A stretch of DNA of 64,000 nucleotides from Ceratothoa steindachneri (GCA_963969495.1 OZ018330.1:72689954-72753953), one strand, 5' to 3'. Positions 47,189-58,799 are shown, counted from the first letter of the stretch. The notes: generated by a model not told the origin, from the sequence alone. Program-made: numbers and translations.

Positions 47189-48885
47189 TCAGTTTCCCGC
47201 TTCAGACTTTCCATTCACACCTTGCGCTCTCAGTCTAATCCAACACTTTTCACTCGAATGTCCTTCCATCGCACAATAGCTACATACATTCCTCTGGTCA
47301 CGACACATCCTTGCATAATGACCAGCCTTTCCACAATTACCACATGCATATTTCATACTTTCCCCACCAGTTGCTCCACCATTCAACCTCGGACAATCTT
47401 TCTTCAAATGGCCTATTTCTTTACACTCGAAGCACTCTTTCACACTTTCCTGGCAATCCTTTATCATATGCCCTTTCTTACCACACCCAAAACATGCACC
47501 AGATGTCCACCTACATTCTGCCAACATATGACCTTTCCTTCCACACCGACGACATTCCACAATCTTTCTCCCACCATTCGGTCTCTCGTTTGCTGGGACA
47601 TACCTCGGCTTCTCTCTCATATATCCGTTCCCACGCTTGAAATTCATCTGCCCCCTTCCATTCGACCACCCTCCATTTGCCCATCCATTCTGCCGGCCCA
47701 GGAAGTTTGACATCACTCCAGCTGGTGCAGCCTTCAGGGCATCCCTGTAGCTGACAAACTGCTGGGGTGGATGAAAGCTCCTGGGCTTCTTACCTCCAAC
47801 ATTCACACTGTACCATCCATCCTCTTCTAGATCGCTTTCATCATCAAATCGTCCATCTTCTAACAGTTCCAACACATCCTCCCACATCAACCGTTCACCT
47901 GTCAGTCTCACTCTCTCCTTTCTCTTTCCACTCAGCCATTCACTCACCTTTTGTGTCCAAAAACTTCCTCATCAGTGGTTTACATTCATTTACATCATCA
48001 TCACCATACCTCGTTCTTGCCATACTCTCAAGCCTATGTGCATACATATTCACACTTTCACTCTTCCCCATTCAAGCCTTCTCAAATTCATTCACCCTTT
48101 TATACTTCACACTCTCTTTCATTCGTTTCACCTGCCCAATCAATCTCTTCTTCACTACATCGTACTTTGGCTCCCCCACACTTGTGATCACACGGAAAAA
48201 CTCCAATACTTTTCCCTCCAAACATTCCCCCAAAACATTCATCCAGTATCCCTTATTCTCCGGGTACTTGAGCTTACAATAATGCTCAAATTCCCCGAAG
48301 AATTGTTCCATACTTTTCCCACCATGTAACCTAAATCGATCTATCTTTGGCACTTCCCTTATCAAAATACCTTTCCCCACATTCACTTCACTATCCGAAG
48401 AGTTACTCTCGGTCTCACTCATTCCAATCATACCATCACTCTCTCCTTCATCCAAGTACAATGAGTCCACACTCTTGCCTCTTACCTTCCTATCCTTCCC
48501 CTTTGCACCACTCTTCCTTCTCTTGCGTTCAACTCTCTTCCATTCTCCGTCCTTCCTACCACTCACCGTATCTTCTTTAGACTCAATCCTACTGCCATCC
48601 ATTCCTTTTAGCGGAGTCCCTTCAGTAAGAGCAGGGGTCAAGGTTGTAGGTCCTGGGGCTGATCCAGCCCCTGTCATCATGTTATACAGGTCCTGCATCC
48701 GTCGGTCCGTCTGATCCTGTCGGTCTCCCATTTCCTTCTTCATCCTATCACTTTTCATTCATCCCTTTTATTTTATTCTCCATTCCCTCCATCATTCCCC
48801 GCAACATTTCACACTCCTCTTCTTTCTTTCTCAACTCCAGTCTCAATCGCATTACTTCTTCATTCAATGTTTCCGCTACAGCCAT
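47189..48885 (-). pseudogene. Gag of the LTR element, five CCHC knuckles
   Basis: The start is the ATG at 48885-48883 (MAVAETLNEEV), followed by a coiled-coil-like Lys/Glu-rich segment, a capsid-like region (HGGKSMEQFFGEFEHYCKLK) and a nucleocapsid with five CX2CX4HX4C knuckles at residues 132-235 of the last frame, for example CFGCGKKGHMIKDC. Gag assembles the particle and binds the RNA. Breaks: a frameshift near 48760, TGA at 48072-48074 (EFEKA-stop-MGKSESV) and a frameshift near 47950. Five knuckles is more than the one or two usual in Ty3/Gypsy. Confidence 0.85.
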
Positions 48886-49001
48886 TGTTCCCAAGTTAGT
48901 AAAAAGATAGGAGGAGGGAAAAATCAATCAAACTACTTGTCACACTAATTGGGTATGGACTGCAATCCAATCCAGTAACGCTCCCAGTTTCGAAGTCTCA
49001 C

Positions 49002-49019
49002 GTCCCTATTCGGGCGCCA
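49002..49019 (-). other. Primer binding site, tRNA-Lys
   Basis: On the minus strand TGGCGCCCGAATAGGGAC, two bases after the LTR end. It matches the 18-nt 3' end of tRNA-Lys(UUU) of animals except for one base (A/G opposite position 12). tRNA-Lys primers occur in several Ty3/Gypsy elements as well as retroviruses. Confidence 0.8.
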
Positions 49020-49021
49020 AA

Positions 49022-49640
49022 TGTAGCGGGCCGAAAAATTTTAGACTAACCCCAATCGATCCAACCCGCTCCTTACACTAATCCGGACGTGAGAAATTGA
49101 AGGAGAATGAAACGGATTGTATGTACAGTCCTTTACTAACAAAAAAATACAATATTTACAAAAAAATATGGGTAAATATGCACAAAATATCTACAATAGA
49201 GAGGGGCGATTATATTGGAGATCTTACTTTTCACCAAAAAATACAAAAAGAAAATCCTATATATATGAATACTATTTAATCTATCCTAATAAACATAAAA
49301 AATCAAACAACCAAAAAAAATCCTGACTACAACAGTCAATATATAAACAACAAACAAGGCCTCACTTTATTCAAAGAGGATGGGGAGATGTCCAGCCACC
49401 TGCCACTCGAGCGAGCAAAATGCCTAGGACTTACAACAAGTGTGGCGCCTCTGCGCTTGATGGAAGATAATGACCTTAAAAAGCTTGCGTGGCTATTATA
49501 AGCCCTCCTTCACTAAGCTATACTATTGGCCTTTATTTATTAACAATAATAATATATAGCTTTCCAGGATATAACACTTTGTTTGTAATATAAGGATATA
49601 CGAAACTAAGTCCTCTCTTTCCAGAATATGGCGCCTGGAA
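49022..49640 (-). repeat. 5' LTR, outer end not defined
   Basis: The inner LTR edge reads ...CTACA on the minus strand two bases before the PBS (plus strand TGTAGCGGGCCG at 49022). AT-rich U3/R/U5 sequence should follow outward, but the outer TG end and a flanking target duplication were not found, and no partner LTR was found near 42 kb. The end coordinate is a guess. Confidence 0.4.
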
Positions 49641-50539
49641 AGAAAGAAAAAAAACATGGTAATCATTTTTATACATAAAATAAACAAAAAACAACAAACC
49701 CATTCCCATTCAGACACACACACATTTTTACAGAGGAAGGGATAGGGTACTGAGAAAAGGGGTGGGAGAATGGCCCTTTTACACACACTCACATTCGCTC
49801 CACCACAAAGGGAGACCAGAGGCGCCAGATACTCTAGCAAATATATATTTGAAAGTGGTGGAAAGTTGGAGGCAGGACAGAAAGACAAAATTTTATGCGA
49901 TGCCCCTGAGGGAGGCGTCATAAAATATTTTCAACCTATTGGCCAGTGGAAACTTCCAAGAGATCTTACAATTATGGATAAATGGTTTAATAAGATTGCA
50001 CAAAGGGTTTTGAAGTAAACACAACTGAATCTAAAAGAACAGAAGTCTAAGGAAATTTAAAAAAATAAGAAATCTAGCTCGTCTGGACCAACCAATTGGA
50101 AGATTGAAAATTTGTAGCCTAGTATAGATGCAAAAAGTATACATAATAACTATAAAGCATTACTCTTTGTATCTACACTGTGCTACAAATTCTCAACTGC
50201 TCTATAGCTTCCAATAACATCGTGTCACACATGCCTAGTGTAAACGCCCCTTAATGGAAATACAGAGAGGTTTCACAAACATTTTTATTAGAAATATGTC
50301 TGTAAACTCCTGACCCTACTCTTCTTGACATTGCATTTTTTTGCAACAAATCGTGCTATATGATGTCACTCATTACATTTTTCAATATAACATGTTATTG
50401 AAACATAGGATAACCATATAAAATAGGTTTTAGGGCTGTTCTGTGCATATATTTCAACATATATAACACTCGTGACTCAATGATGAACTTCATTTTTTTC
50501 TGACATAAATGAGTTAAAAAGGGACAGCTAGAAGGGGGA
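49641..50539. other. Unassigned sequence
   Basis: An 82-codon plus frame at 49770-50018 is not recognised. AT-rich. No repeat family recognised. Confidence 0.35.
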
Positions 50540-51944
50540 AAATGAAATTGGACTCTCTCTGCCATAAATGAAAGATATACACTCTGATTCCAGGGTAGGA
50601 GTCCCTAAAGGGCAGAGGGGCGGCATCAGGGACCTTGAGGGTCCAGCCAGGATTGAACCAGCACCAAATAATTCGAACAGGAAGCCCTCAAGCGAGGCAA
50701 ATGGGGCACCCAAGTGAGCTTGCTATCAAGCGTTAAACCAGACTAAAAAAGAGGGGCAAGTGACAAGGACCCCACAACCCTGTTAAAAATGCATGGCCTT
50801 CATTTTGGTGACTGAAAACTGGAATCCCTTGGAGACAGCACGACCTGACATGGCATCAATTGCCAACTGTAATAAACGGGCAGCAGAAGGCAAGTGGGGA
50901 GATAAACTAAACAACGCTAAGTCATCCAAGAAGAGAGAAGCAGAAACCCCCTCCAGAAGAGTAGACACCAGACTATTAATGGCAATGATGAAACATGTCA
51001 GACTTAAAACACACCCCTGGGAAACACACTCCTTTTGAACCCGCAAGCCTGAGAATGCACCCCCAATATAGACTTTAAAATTACGGGACGATAAAAATTC
51101 TTGAATAAAAACCAGTAAAAAGCCCCTCATACCCCAATGATATAACTGACGTAAAACACCATATCTCCAGGTGGTATCATAGTCATTCTGAATGTCTAAG
51201 AACACCACCAACACCTGATGCCTGGAGAAAAAAAACTCATAAAACAGTCTTCCAAATGGATGAGGTGATCAAGGGTACTACAGCCCCTGGAAAACCGCAC
51301 TGAAATGGAGAGAGGAGCAAGTTGGACTCCAAAAACCAGGTAAGGCGAACTTGAACCATCCTCTCAAATAACTTACTGAGGCAGCTCGTAAGAGCAAGTG
51401 GGTGATTAAGGGTGCAAACTGTCCCTACCAGGTTTGAGAAAGGGTAGAATAACCCCCAACATGCCAGGAGGACAGATAAATCCCTTTGATGCAAAGTAGG
51501 TGGTAAAGGTCAAGCAAAAATAACTCAGAGTGGGGATGGAGAAGACGGAGAAAGTCATAGTGGATGCAATCATCACCAGGGGAGGTGGAGCCACAGTGAA
51601 ACAAAGCATCCTGCAGCTAATAGACGGAAAAGATAGCATTATAAGAGTAGGTGGTGCATGTGGTAAAATCTAAAAGGCGAGACTCTATAGCGGCCTTATG
51701 ATCGAGAAACTGTCGAGGATAGCTAGCAGCGCTACTCACCAAAGCAAAATGGTCAGCCATAGCTTCGCTGACCAACTGGCCATCTGACACAAGCGAGCCT
51801 CCATTATCCATTAGCAACGTAGCAACCCCGGATCTTATTGACCCCCTCCCAAACCCGAGTCAACGATGTGGATGCCAGAACTAACGGCGGGCATGACGGA
51901 GGGTCCTCTGGTGGATGACATGAGCACGGTTCTGATCGACCCTA
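50540..51944 (-). mobile_element. Second I/Jockey-like LINE (J), RT part
   Basis: The RT frame at 50783-51214 reads FLDIQNDYDTTWRYGVL (motif A, relative of FFDLEKAYDTAWRYGIM) and LFLDDLALFS (the active-site DD box with Leu before it). Its inter-domain part reads LLMDNGGSLVSDGQLV at about 51800. It is a different family from the abundant I-clade LINE. It stops at about 51944, where copy I is inserted, and the other half of J lies at 57318-58455. Frames are broken. Confidence 0.7.
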
Positions 51945-52149
51945 CTCGATTTTTATTTTTTTAATTAAGGGGCTATCTGGCGACTGCTGACTAAGGCATA
52001 AGTTGCCGTAAACAAACAGCCTAGTTCTAGGCTACTTTAAAAAATTGAACAGGAAACAATAAAAAGAAATAACAATAACAAAGCAATAACAAAAACAACA
52101 ACAATTAAACCGGGTTAAATGAAAGGGAGAAGGCCGGCCTCCCCCCAAA

Positions 52150-55100
52150 AGTCAATAAGTCCACCAGTCAAAGTACACGCACTCGTCCCGAGTACAAGGG
52201 ACAGGCGGTAGCGACCCCGCCCATCCCGGTACCGAGACAGGTGTCGTGCGCGAAGATCACCCAGACTGGGACATTCGACAAGAAATGTGCCGAACAGTCT
52301 GGGGGACGACGCAGTCGTTGCAATAGGGCGCAGGCGAACGCTCCATCAAATAGCGATGCGTAACACGAGTGTGGCCGATTCAGAGACGACAGAAAGCAAC
52401 CTGAAGCCGCCGCGGCATTGGGGGATAGGTCCATGGGAACAGTCGCGGCGCAATGGCATGCAACTTTAAGTTCCCTTCGACCATTTCTCATCTTCTTTGC
52501 CAAGCAGTCTGAAGAGCTGCCCGTATTCCTACCATGTAGTCAGTGTGAGGAAGAGCGAAACGCTGGTCCGGTCGCAGAGTCCTCGCGGACTCTTTGGCGC
52601 CCTCATTCCCCGCAATTCCTACATGTCCAGGAACCCAGCAGAAGATAATCTCGACATCTGCCCGGCTCGCCAAAACCGTGGCGTCACGGATTTCGCGAAC
52701 CAGGGGATGCGGAGATTCCAATGCCCCGAGAGCACTCAGGGCACTTTGTGAGTCGCTATAGATCACAATCCAGGCTCCGAACCTGGCACGTCGCGTAATC
52801 TCCCGTACCGAGTGGTGTATTGCCACCAGCTCGGCCGTGAAGACAGACGCAGCGCCTGGTAGAGCCCCGCTGACTTCAAACAGAGGGGATACGGCGTGGA
52901 AGCCCACCCCCTCTTGGGACTTGGAGCCATCCGTATACACTGGCACGGTACCAGCGTGACACGATGTGTCCTCCAAAAAGGTCGAACGCAATACTCCCGA
53001 TGCAGTACAAGCTTTGGGAGCAGAGGCGTGGCGACAAATAGCCAAATGTGGTACCCTCCAGGGTGGCGTCCTGGGCATAACCAGGGGCGCCACCGGCCCG
53101 AGAGCTATATCTACCTCTCGAAGGAGTTTCCTGGCCCTAAACCCAAAGGGCTTAGGGTATGACTGGCGTCTCTCGGCGGCATAGGCACCATCGAGATCAG
53201 CTGCGGATGCAGTGATAGCTGTTGGCGACTGAGGGAGGCACCGGGCTCGCGCGTACAGGCGAGTGATGCACTGCACGCGGCGCAGAGCGAGTGGCATCTC
53301 CCCAGCATCGACCAACAGGCTCTCAATGGGGAAAGTGCGGAAGGCACCGGTCGCAAGGCGAAGGCCGGTGTGGTGGATCGAATCCACCTTCCGCAATAAA
53401 TGCTCGGCTGCGGATGCATAAAACTCGCATCCGTAGTCGAGCTTCGAGCGAACAAAGGATCGATACAAAAGTAAGGCAGTAGCCCTATTAGCGCCCCAAG
53501 CGCTGAACGTCACGGAACGGAGAATGTCCATGGGCGGGTACAAGAGACCCTAAGGCTGCGAATATGAGCCTCCCAGGTGAGGCGTCGGTCGAATACAAGA
53601 CCAAGGAAACGGTGCGACTCAACCACATCCAGGCGCACCCCATTAAGAAACAAATCTGGGTCGGGGTGAAGCCGTGGATGTCGGCAGAAGTGCACCACCT
53701 TGGTCTTGGCCAAAGAAAACCGAAACCTGTGCGCTTCGGCATAGCGAGAGACGCGGTTCAATGCCTGTTGGAGTCGACGCTCCAGAGTTGGCATCTGGGC
53801 CGCACCAAAAGAGATCGAAAGGTCGTCCACGTAGAGCGTAGCGAGAGCATCTTCCGGCAGCACTGAGGTGATGCCATTGATGCTCAGGGCAAAGAGTGTG
53901 ACACTGAGGACACTTCCCTGCGGGACACCCTCTTCCTGCTCCATTGGGCCAGAGAGGGCTCCCCCCACCCGTATGCGGAATCAACGATCTCGCAAAAATT
54001 CAGATGTAAACATTGAGAGGCGTTCCCTAACCCCCAATAGGTGGAGTCTACATGATACCGTATCGCCATGCGGTATCATAGGCCTTCTCCAGATCGAAAA
54101 AGAGCGTGGCGTAGTGCTGTCTACGAAGGAAAGCCTCGCAGACGGCATTTTCCAGCCGGAGCAGAGCATCCGACGTGAAGTGGAACTTACGGAAGACAGA
54201 TGGCCTCCGCTGTCCAGGTAAAAGGCTAACCTAACATTTACCAATTTCTCCATCAACTTGCACACGCAAGAGGTTAGAGAGATTGGGCGGAAACCGGTCG
54301 GAGTAGAGTGATCTCTTCCCGGATTACGAAAGGCGAGCACAGTAGCGATTCGCCAGGAGTCTGGGAGAAGTCCCTCCACCCAGATCCTGTTGAACAAATC
54401 TAACAGAAAGGCCATGCCTCGCTCACCCAGGTGTCGAAGCATGGCGTACGGGACATCGTCCGGACCATGGGCGGTGTCTGCGCACGAAGCGAGAGCAGAA
54501 CGCAACTCACTCACAGTAAACTTGTCGTTGAAGGGTTCTCCGCCTCTAGGAGGTAAAGTCCAGCCGGCGGCCTTCCGCGACATCACGACGTGCATTGAAT
54601 GCTGGCGGAGCAGCATCACGGCTCGAGAATGCGGAAAAAGCGGTCGCTAAGGATTCCGCCATGGACGCGGGGTCCGAGATTGCAGGGGGGTCCCTCGAGA
54701 ACTTGCCCCGAATCCTTTTGACTCGCTTCCACACCTCAGCTAGAGGGGTCTTCCCGTTAAGTGAAGACACGTATGCCCGCCAAGAAGAGCGGCGGGCGTG
54801 CTTCGAAATATACCGGAACCTAGCCCTAGCCCGACGAAATTCAGCGACAGTAAAATCGTTCGGGCGGCGCTTATAGCGCATGTAGGCATAACGCTTCTGT
54901 TTGAGGGCAGCCTCAAACTCGGCCGACCACCATGGGAGTGGTCGGCGTGCAAAACGGCCAGACGTCCTAGGAATAGTAGTCAGGCCCACGGCGATGAGGT
55001 TGCCGGAGAAGAACTCAACGGCCTCATCTACCGACCTAAACTCCTCGACTGAGATAGAGTGTTCAGTCATTTCCTGAAATGCAGGCCACCGCGCCCGCGC

Positions 55101-55886
55101 CAAGCGAGGTGGTCTCTCAGGCGGCAGTAGCCCTGAAAATGATATTTGAATGGGAAAGTGATCACTACCATGGAGGTCATCGACCACCCCCCAATCAAAA
55201 TCAGGCTGTGCATCCGAAGAGCACAAAGATAGGTCAAGGCAAGAAAATGAAGCGGTTCTCGGACAGTGATGCATAAACTCATCCACGTTTAGGACATCCA
55301 TCTCAAGCTCTTCGATCAGATCGGCAAGGACTTGTCCCCTGGGATTTATGGAGTAATCTCCCCAGAGAGGATGCCTGCCATTCAGATCTCCAAGCAAGAG
55401 ATAGGGCCTCGGCAACCGTGCGACGACGCGGCGGAAGTCCCCCGCGTCGAAGTCAGCTGATGGTGGAATGTACGCAGAAATGATAGTATACCTCCTATCC
55501 AGGTGCAGCTGCACAGCCACTGCCTGAAAGGAGGTATCTAAAGAGAAAGGAAGAACGGAGACATCATGCCGGGTGTAAACCCCGCATCCCCCAGCCCGGC
55601 CATCCCGCGGTGGTGGGGTCGCAAGACCCTTATACCCCGGGAGGGCAGGCCGCGGGCACGCGCCTAGCATGGTCTCCTGCAAAAAAATAGCTAACGGGGA
55701 ATGGGACGAGACGAGCCTCCACAGCTCCTCCCAGTTGGCCCGGAGTCCACGGCAATTCCATTGAAGGAATATGCCCTCCAGGCCTAGCTCGGAGGATACG
55801 TGGGGGCCCTCCTCGAATTGAAGACCCTCACGGGAATGGCCGTACGCCTCCCGGGGGCAGAACCCCGGGCGCTGTTGGCCGGACAA
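52150..55886 (-). pseudogene. LINE ORF2: endonuclease, RT, RNase H
   Basis: About 1240 codons. Endonuclease at 54900-55886: QWNCRGLRANWEEL, IFLQET, LLLGDLNGRHPLWG, GSDHFPIQI. RT at 53500-54700: FTVSELRSALASCADTAHGP, the PISLTSCVCKLMEKLV core, IWRRPMI at motif A (frame damaged), GVPQGSVLSVTLFALSIN and LYVDDLSISF. RNase H at 52500-53000: VYTDGSKSQEGVG (D), AELVAIHHS (E), IYSDSQSAL (D), then CWVPGHVGIAGNEGAKESA, where the expected last Asp is Lys. Breaks: a stop at 53981-53983 (DR-stop-FR, CGA to TGA) and frameshifts near 54580, 53525 and 52490, plus a short deletion near 54190. RNase H is what places it in the I clade. Confidence 0.85.
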
Positions 55887-57239
55887 AGCGCTGAAGGCGC
55901 TGTCGCCTTTGAGGACTTATTGGGGGAGGTTGGGCTCGCCATGCGAGTCGTTTCCTCCCTCCGCCTCGAAACCTTAGGCGGGCGTTGCGGCTTGGGAGGC
56001 CCTCTTTTCGAGGAACCACCGTCTCCGAGCCACTCGCTCCACCTCGGGGCGTGGGTGAAGGGGCCGAAGATCCTTTGTTGCTGTCCTCCTTTCGGGGAAC
56101 AGCTTTAGGAACCCCGGAAGATGGCCTAGCGACCATCTTCAGGGGTGTTGCCTCCTGTGAGTCTAACGACTCGGTGGAGCCGCGTGGCCGGTTCGCCTTA
56201 CGGGAAACGGTCACGGTGGGGGAAGAGGGGGGAGCCCTGGTTTTAGCCGGGGCAGGGTATGAACCCTTTTTGCTGCCAGCTTTACCAGGGAAGCGCCCAG
56301 GTTGGGTAGAGCCCGCAGAAGGGCTCCGAATGGGCGCGGAAACAACCGTGCTTGTTGGCCTGGATGGGCCAGGAGCAGAGGGTGCCTTTCTAACTATTGA
56401 GGCATATGACGTCCCAGGCAGAGCCGGGCACGCCAGGACCTAGTCCTTTGCCTCGCGGAATGAGAGTCGATCCTGGGCCTGAACGGCCAGGATTTCTTTC
56501 TCAAGGAGATATGCACCACATTGCTTTGATGAAGCAGGGTACGGCTCTCTGCAATTGACACACTTGGCCACACACGATTTGGACTTATCGTGTGCGACCT
56601 TGGAGCAATTTACACATACTTCGGGTGACCCTGACTTTGCACGTTTACATGAGCGATTCGTATGGCCGAAGCGGTGACAGTAATAGCCCTGCCGCGCAGT
56701 GGCACGAATGCCTTCACGCGGTAGCGGTACCAACCGGCACGCACCGACTCAGGGAGCTTGTCACAGTCGAACGTGACGAAGAGTGTAGGGGTGGGTCTCG
56801 AGGCCCCTCCCTGTTTTCTCATCACACGTTCGACCTTGACCGCCCCATGATCGGCCAGCTCTAGGGTGATGTCCTCAATGGAGTAGTCAAAGAGTTCCCT
56901 CGCATAAACTACTCCTTTCACAAAGTTCATGGTAGAGTGCGGCATCACACTCACCGGGGTGCCATGAAATGTCCGAAGAGCACTTATTTTGGCCGCCTCG
57001 GCGGGATTCGGCAGAGGGCTCCCGTCCGAGAAACGGGTTACCTTCGGCTCTCTACCAATTGCACTAGCTAATCCTCTCCTCTGATGGATCATGTTGCCCT
57101 TGGACAACATGCTGCCATCAGTGGAGCGAATAACGAGGAAGCGTTTGAAGCCAGCGGGCTCGAAAATGCCAGGTAACCTCTGAATGAGGGGCCCCAATGT
57201 TATCGAGGCTCCGCCCTGTGCACTTTTGGTCTTTGTCAT
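55828..57239 (-). pseudogene. LINE ORF1, 5' truncated
   Basis: The C-terminal part at 55828-56214 is open. The knuckle region (CVNCSKVAHDKSKSC, CVNCREPYPASSKQC) is at 56440-56620. The centre (LASAIGREPKVTRF to RVMRKQGGASRP) is at 56750-57239. The first knuckle reads YYCHRFGHTNRSC after a frameshift near 56690. It overlaps the ORF2 start by about 60 nt in another frame. Confidence 0.8.
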
Positions 57240-57317
57240 CGTCAGGAGCTCCGTACCCGGGGGGGCAGAGGGGCCGGATGTGCCAATCTTGGCTTGGTCG
57301 TAGCCCCCGCGGGTGGC

Positions 57318-58455
57318 ATCAGTAAAGGAAGCCTTTTGTTCGCTGCAGATCCCAACGAGGAGAGAGGGAAGGCACGGGCAAGGAAGGGCGGCCGACAGGA
57401 CGATCGGGAGTGATCACAGCCAGAAAGATCGTCCAGAATCGACCACCGGAAATCGAGGAAACAGTCGGGCAAATATAAGGACAAGTCTACAGCACTAAGA
57501 GAATCTGTTTGAACGTAGGAAGTGAAATTGCCAGAATTTAAAAAAACAAAGGGAATCAGATAATAAGAGGGACTCAACCACTCTGCCAGGGGGATTACGA
57601 CAAGTATCACCCCAAGACTGGTGGCGAGCATTAAAATCACCAAGTAATAAAAATGGGGTCGATAACGGACTTGGGAGCTCTGAAAGGTCAGACCGACCCA
57701 AATTAAAATCCGGGGGAATGTACACAGAACAAACAGTTTTATCTCTTGGAAATAAAAACCTCAGAGCAACAGCCTGCAAGGTAATACGGAGGGGAAGTGG
57801 TGTAGAAAATAGTGAAGGGTAAATTAAAAGAGAAGCATTACCATAGAACATGCCCCCAGTGGGGGGATTGAATTAAAAACCCGGAAGTGTGAAAGCACCG
57901 GGAAGGGGCGAGTCCCAAGCTTATTTTATTGCAAACAGACCCAGCACTGACTCGGCAGCGTGAACGGCGGGAGGCAACAGCTGAGAGCCAGACCGAACCC
58001 CCAACGTGGACGGCTCATGGCCTGGAGAGAAATGAAGATCGAGCAGAGACGGACGAGAACTAAGATACAAAGAAGATGGAACAGAAGGCGGAATATGGAC
58101 AGAGGGTGAGGAGGGAATAGGTTCAGAAGGAGATGAAGAAACAGGTTCAGAAGGAGATGAAGGAACAGGGTCAGGAGATGAAGGAACAGGGTCAGGAGAT
58201 GAATGAAGAGGTTCAGAAGGAGATGAAGGAACAGGGACAGAGGCATCGAAGACTGAACAGAGGTAAGGGGCAAGGAAGAAGAAACCGGGGTAGGAGGCAA
58301 GGAAGACGCAAGCGGATGAACCTCCACCCTCATGACATCGGTGATGCCAGCGAAGACCAGGGAGGAGAAGGCATCAAAACGGAGGGCACCCCAACAACCG
58401 ACTCGGGGACCAAACAAGCCTCCTCAGAGGTAGCGCGCTTGGACTCCGAACGGAG
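57318..58455 (-). mobile_element. Second I/Jockey-like LINE (J), endonuclease and ORF1 end
   Basis: The endonuclease part at 57495-57851 has VCSVYIPPDF and FLLLGDFNARHQSWG. ORF1 remains run at 57920-58430, with a repetitive Pro/Ser-rich section ending in VLGLFAIK-stop. About 70 codons of the endonuclease start are missing between ORF1 and MFYGNASLL. This is the other half of the element at 50540-51944. Confidence 0.7.
58120..58240 (-). repeat. In-frame minisatellite in J ORF1
   Basis: Units of 24 and 21 bp (GGTTCAGAAGGAGATGAAG... and GGGTCAGGAGATGAAGGAACA) repeated five times. All are multiples of three, so the minus-strand reading PVPSSPSEPVSSSPSEPIPS stays in frame. Confidence 0.8.
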
Positions 58456-58462
58456 TGAGTAA

Positions 58463-58586
58463 AACATAACATAACATAATTACACGGATGACAAAAGCCA
58501 CAAGGGCCTATCAAAGGTCATCCGCCTCCGTCAAAACCCACCCACAAAAAGCACCATCACCAGGGGAAGACAAAATCAAAGTCCCC
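58463..58586 (-). mobile_element. CR1/Jockey-type LINE, 3' UTR-only insertion
   Basis: Short 5'-truncated copy with a tail of ATAAC units at 58463-58480. The 3' UTR begins GGATGACAAAAGCCACAAGG at 58487, the same block as at 58603 in the longer copy that follows. Confidence 0.75.
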
Positions 58587-58602
58587 CACAATATAATATA
58601 AC

Positions 58603-58641
58603 AGATGACAAGAGCCACAAGGGCTCATCATAGGTCATCCG
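58603..58641 (-). other. Conserved 3' UTR hairpin
   Basis: GATGAC...GTCATC pairs as an outer stem, and GAGCC-ACAAG-GGCTC as an inner stem. The copy at 58487-58523 keeps both stems in spite of base changes. 3' UTR hairpins near the tail are recognised by the RT in CR1-like LINEs, so this is a likely RT recognition site. Confidence 0.55.
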
Positions 58642-58799
58642 AGTCAAACGGCATCTTTTTTAAGGCACCCAAACTCCCAGGAAAACTACATCCAGAGGAT
58701 TGCATCAGAAACAAAACAAGGGTATCACCAATCAAGGCTTGTCAAGAACTAAATCATGCAGCTATAGATATATACAAACAATATTAATATATACAAAAC

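Larger units (their letters stand above)
42561..49021 (-). mobile_element. Ty3/Gypsy-like LTR retrotransposon with OTU-like and second retropepsin-like domains
   Basis: Internal region of a minus-strand element, ending at the PBS (49019-49002). Order from 5' to 3' on the minus strand: gag, retropepsin 1, RT, RNase H, OTU-like domain, retropepsin-like domain 2, integrase with a GPY-type tail. Domain order RT-RH-IN, RT motifs and the integrase tail place it in Ty3/Gypsy. Coding frames are damaged by a few stops and frameshifts, but domains are well preserved, so the copy is fairly young. A purine-rich tract on the minus strand at about 42592-42572 could be the polypurine tract. The decayed plus-strand copy at 7611-8851, 11507-11765 and 17165-17298 is a relative. 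Confidence 0.85.
51945..57317 (-). mobile_element. I-clade-like LINE, copy I, best-preserved ORF2
   Basis: The 3' end has TTAATTAAGGGGCTATCTGG at about 51960 next to an A/T-rich tail. The 3' UTR extends to 52150, ORF2 is at 52150-55886, ORF1 at 55828-57239, and the 5' end is truncated at about 57317 within the ORF1 N-terminal region. The copy interrupts element J, so it is younger than J. Some 60 codons of J seem missing at the junction. This is the reference copy for ORF2. Confidence 0.85.

Noticed and set aside
43152..48282. Many plus-strand frames of 60-190 codons, rich in His, Ser and Thr
   Set aside because: They are antisense shadows of the minus-strand LTR element.
49002..49019. Endogenous lentivirus suggested by the primer site
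   Set aside because: RT motifs, the RT-RH-IN order with a GPY tail, gag and the absence of env point to Ty3/Gypsy.
58133..58462. Plus-strand frame with repeated KEMKEQGQEMKEQ, like a coiled coil
   Set aside because: Antisense reading of the minisatellite in the J element ORF1.
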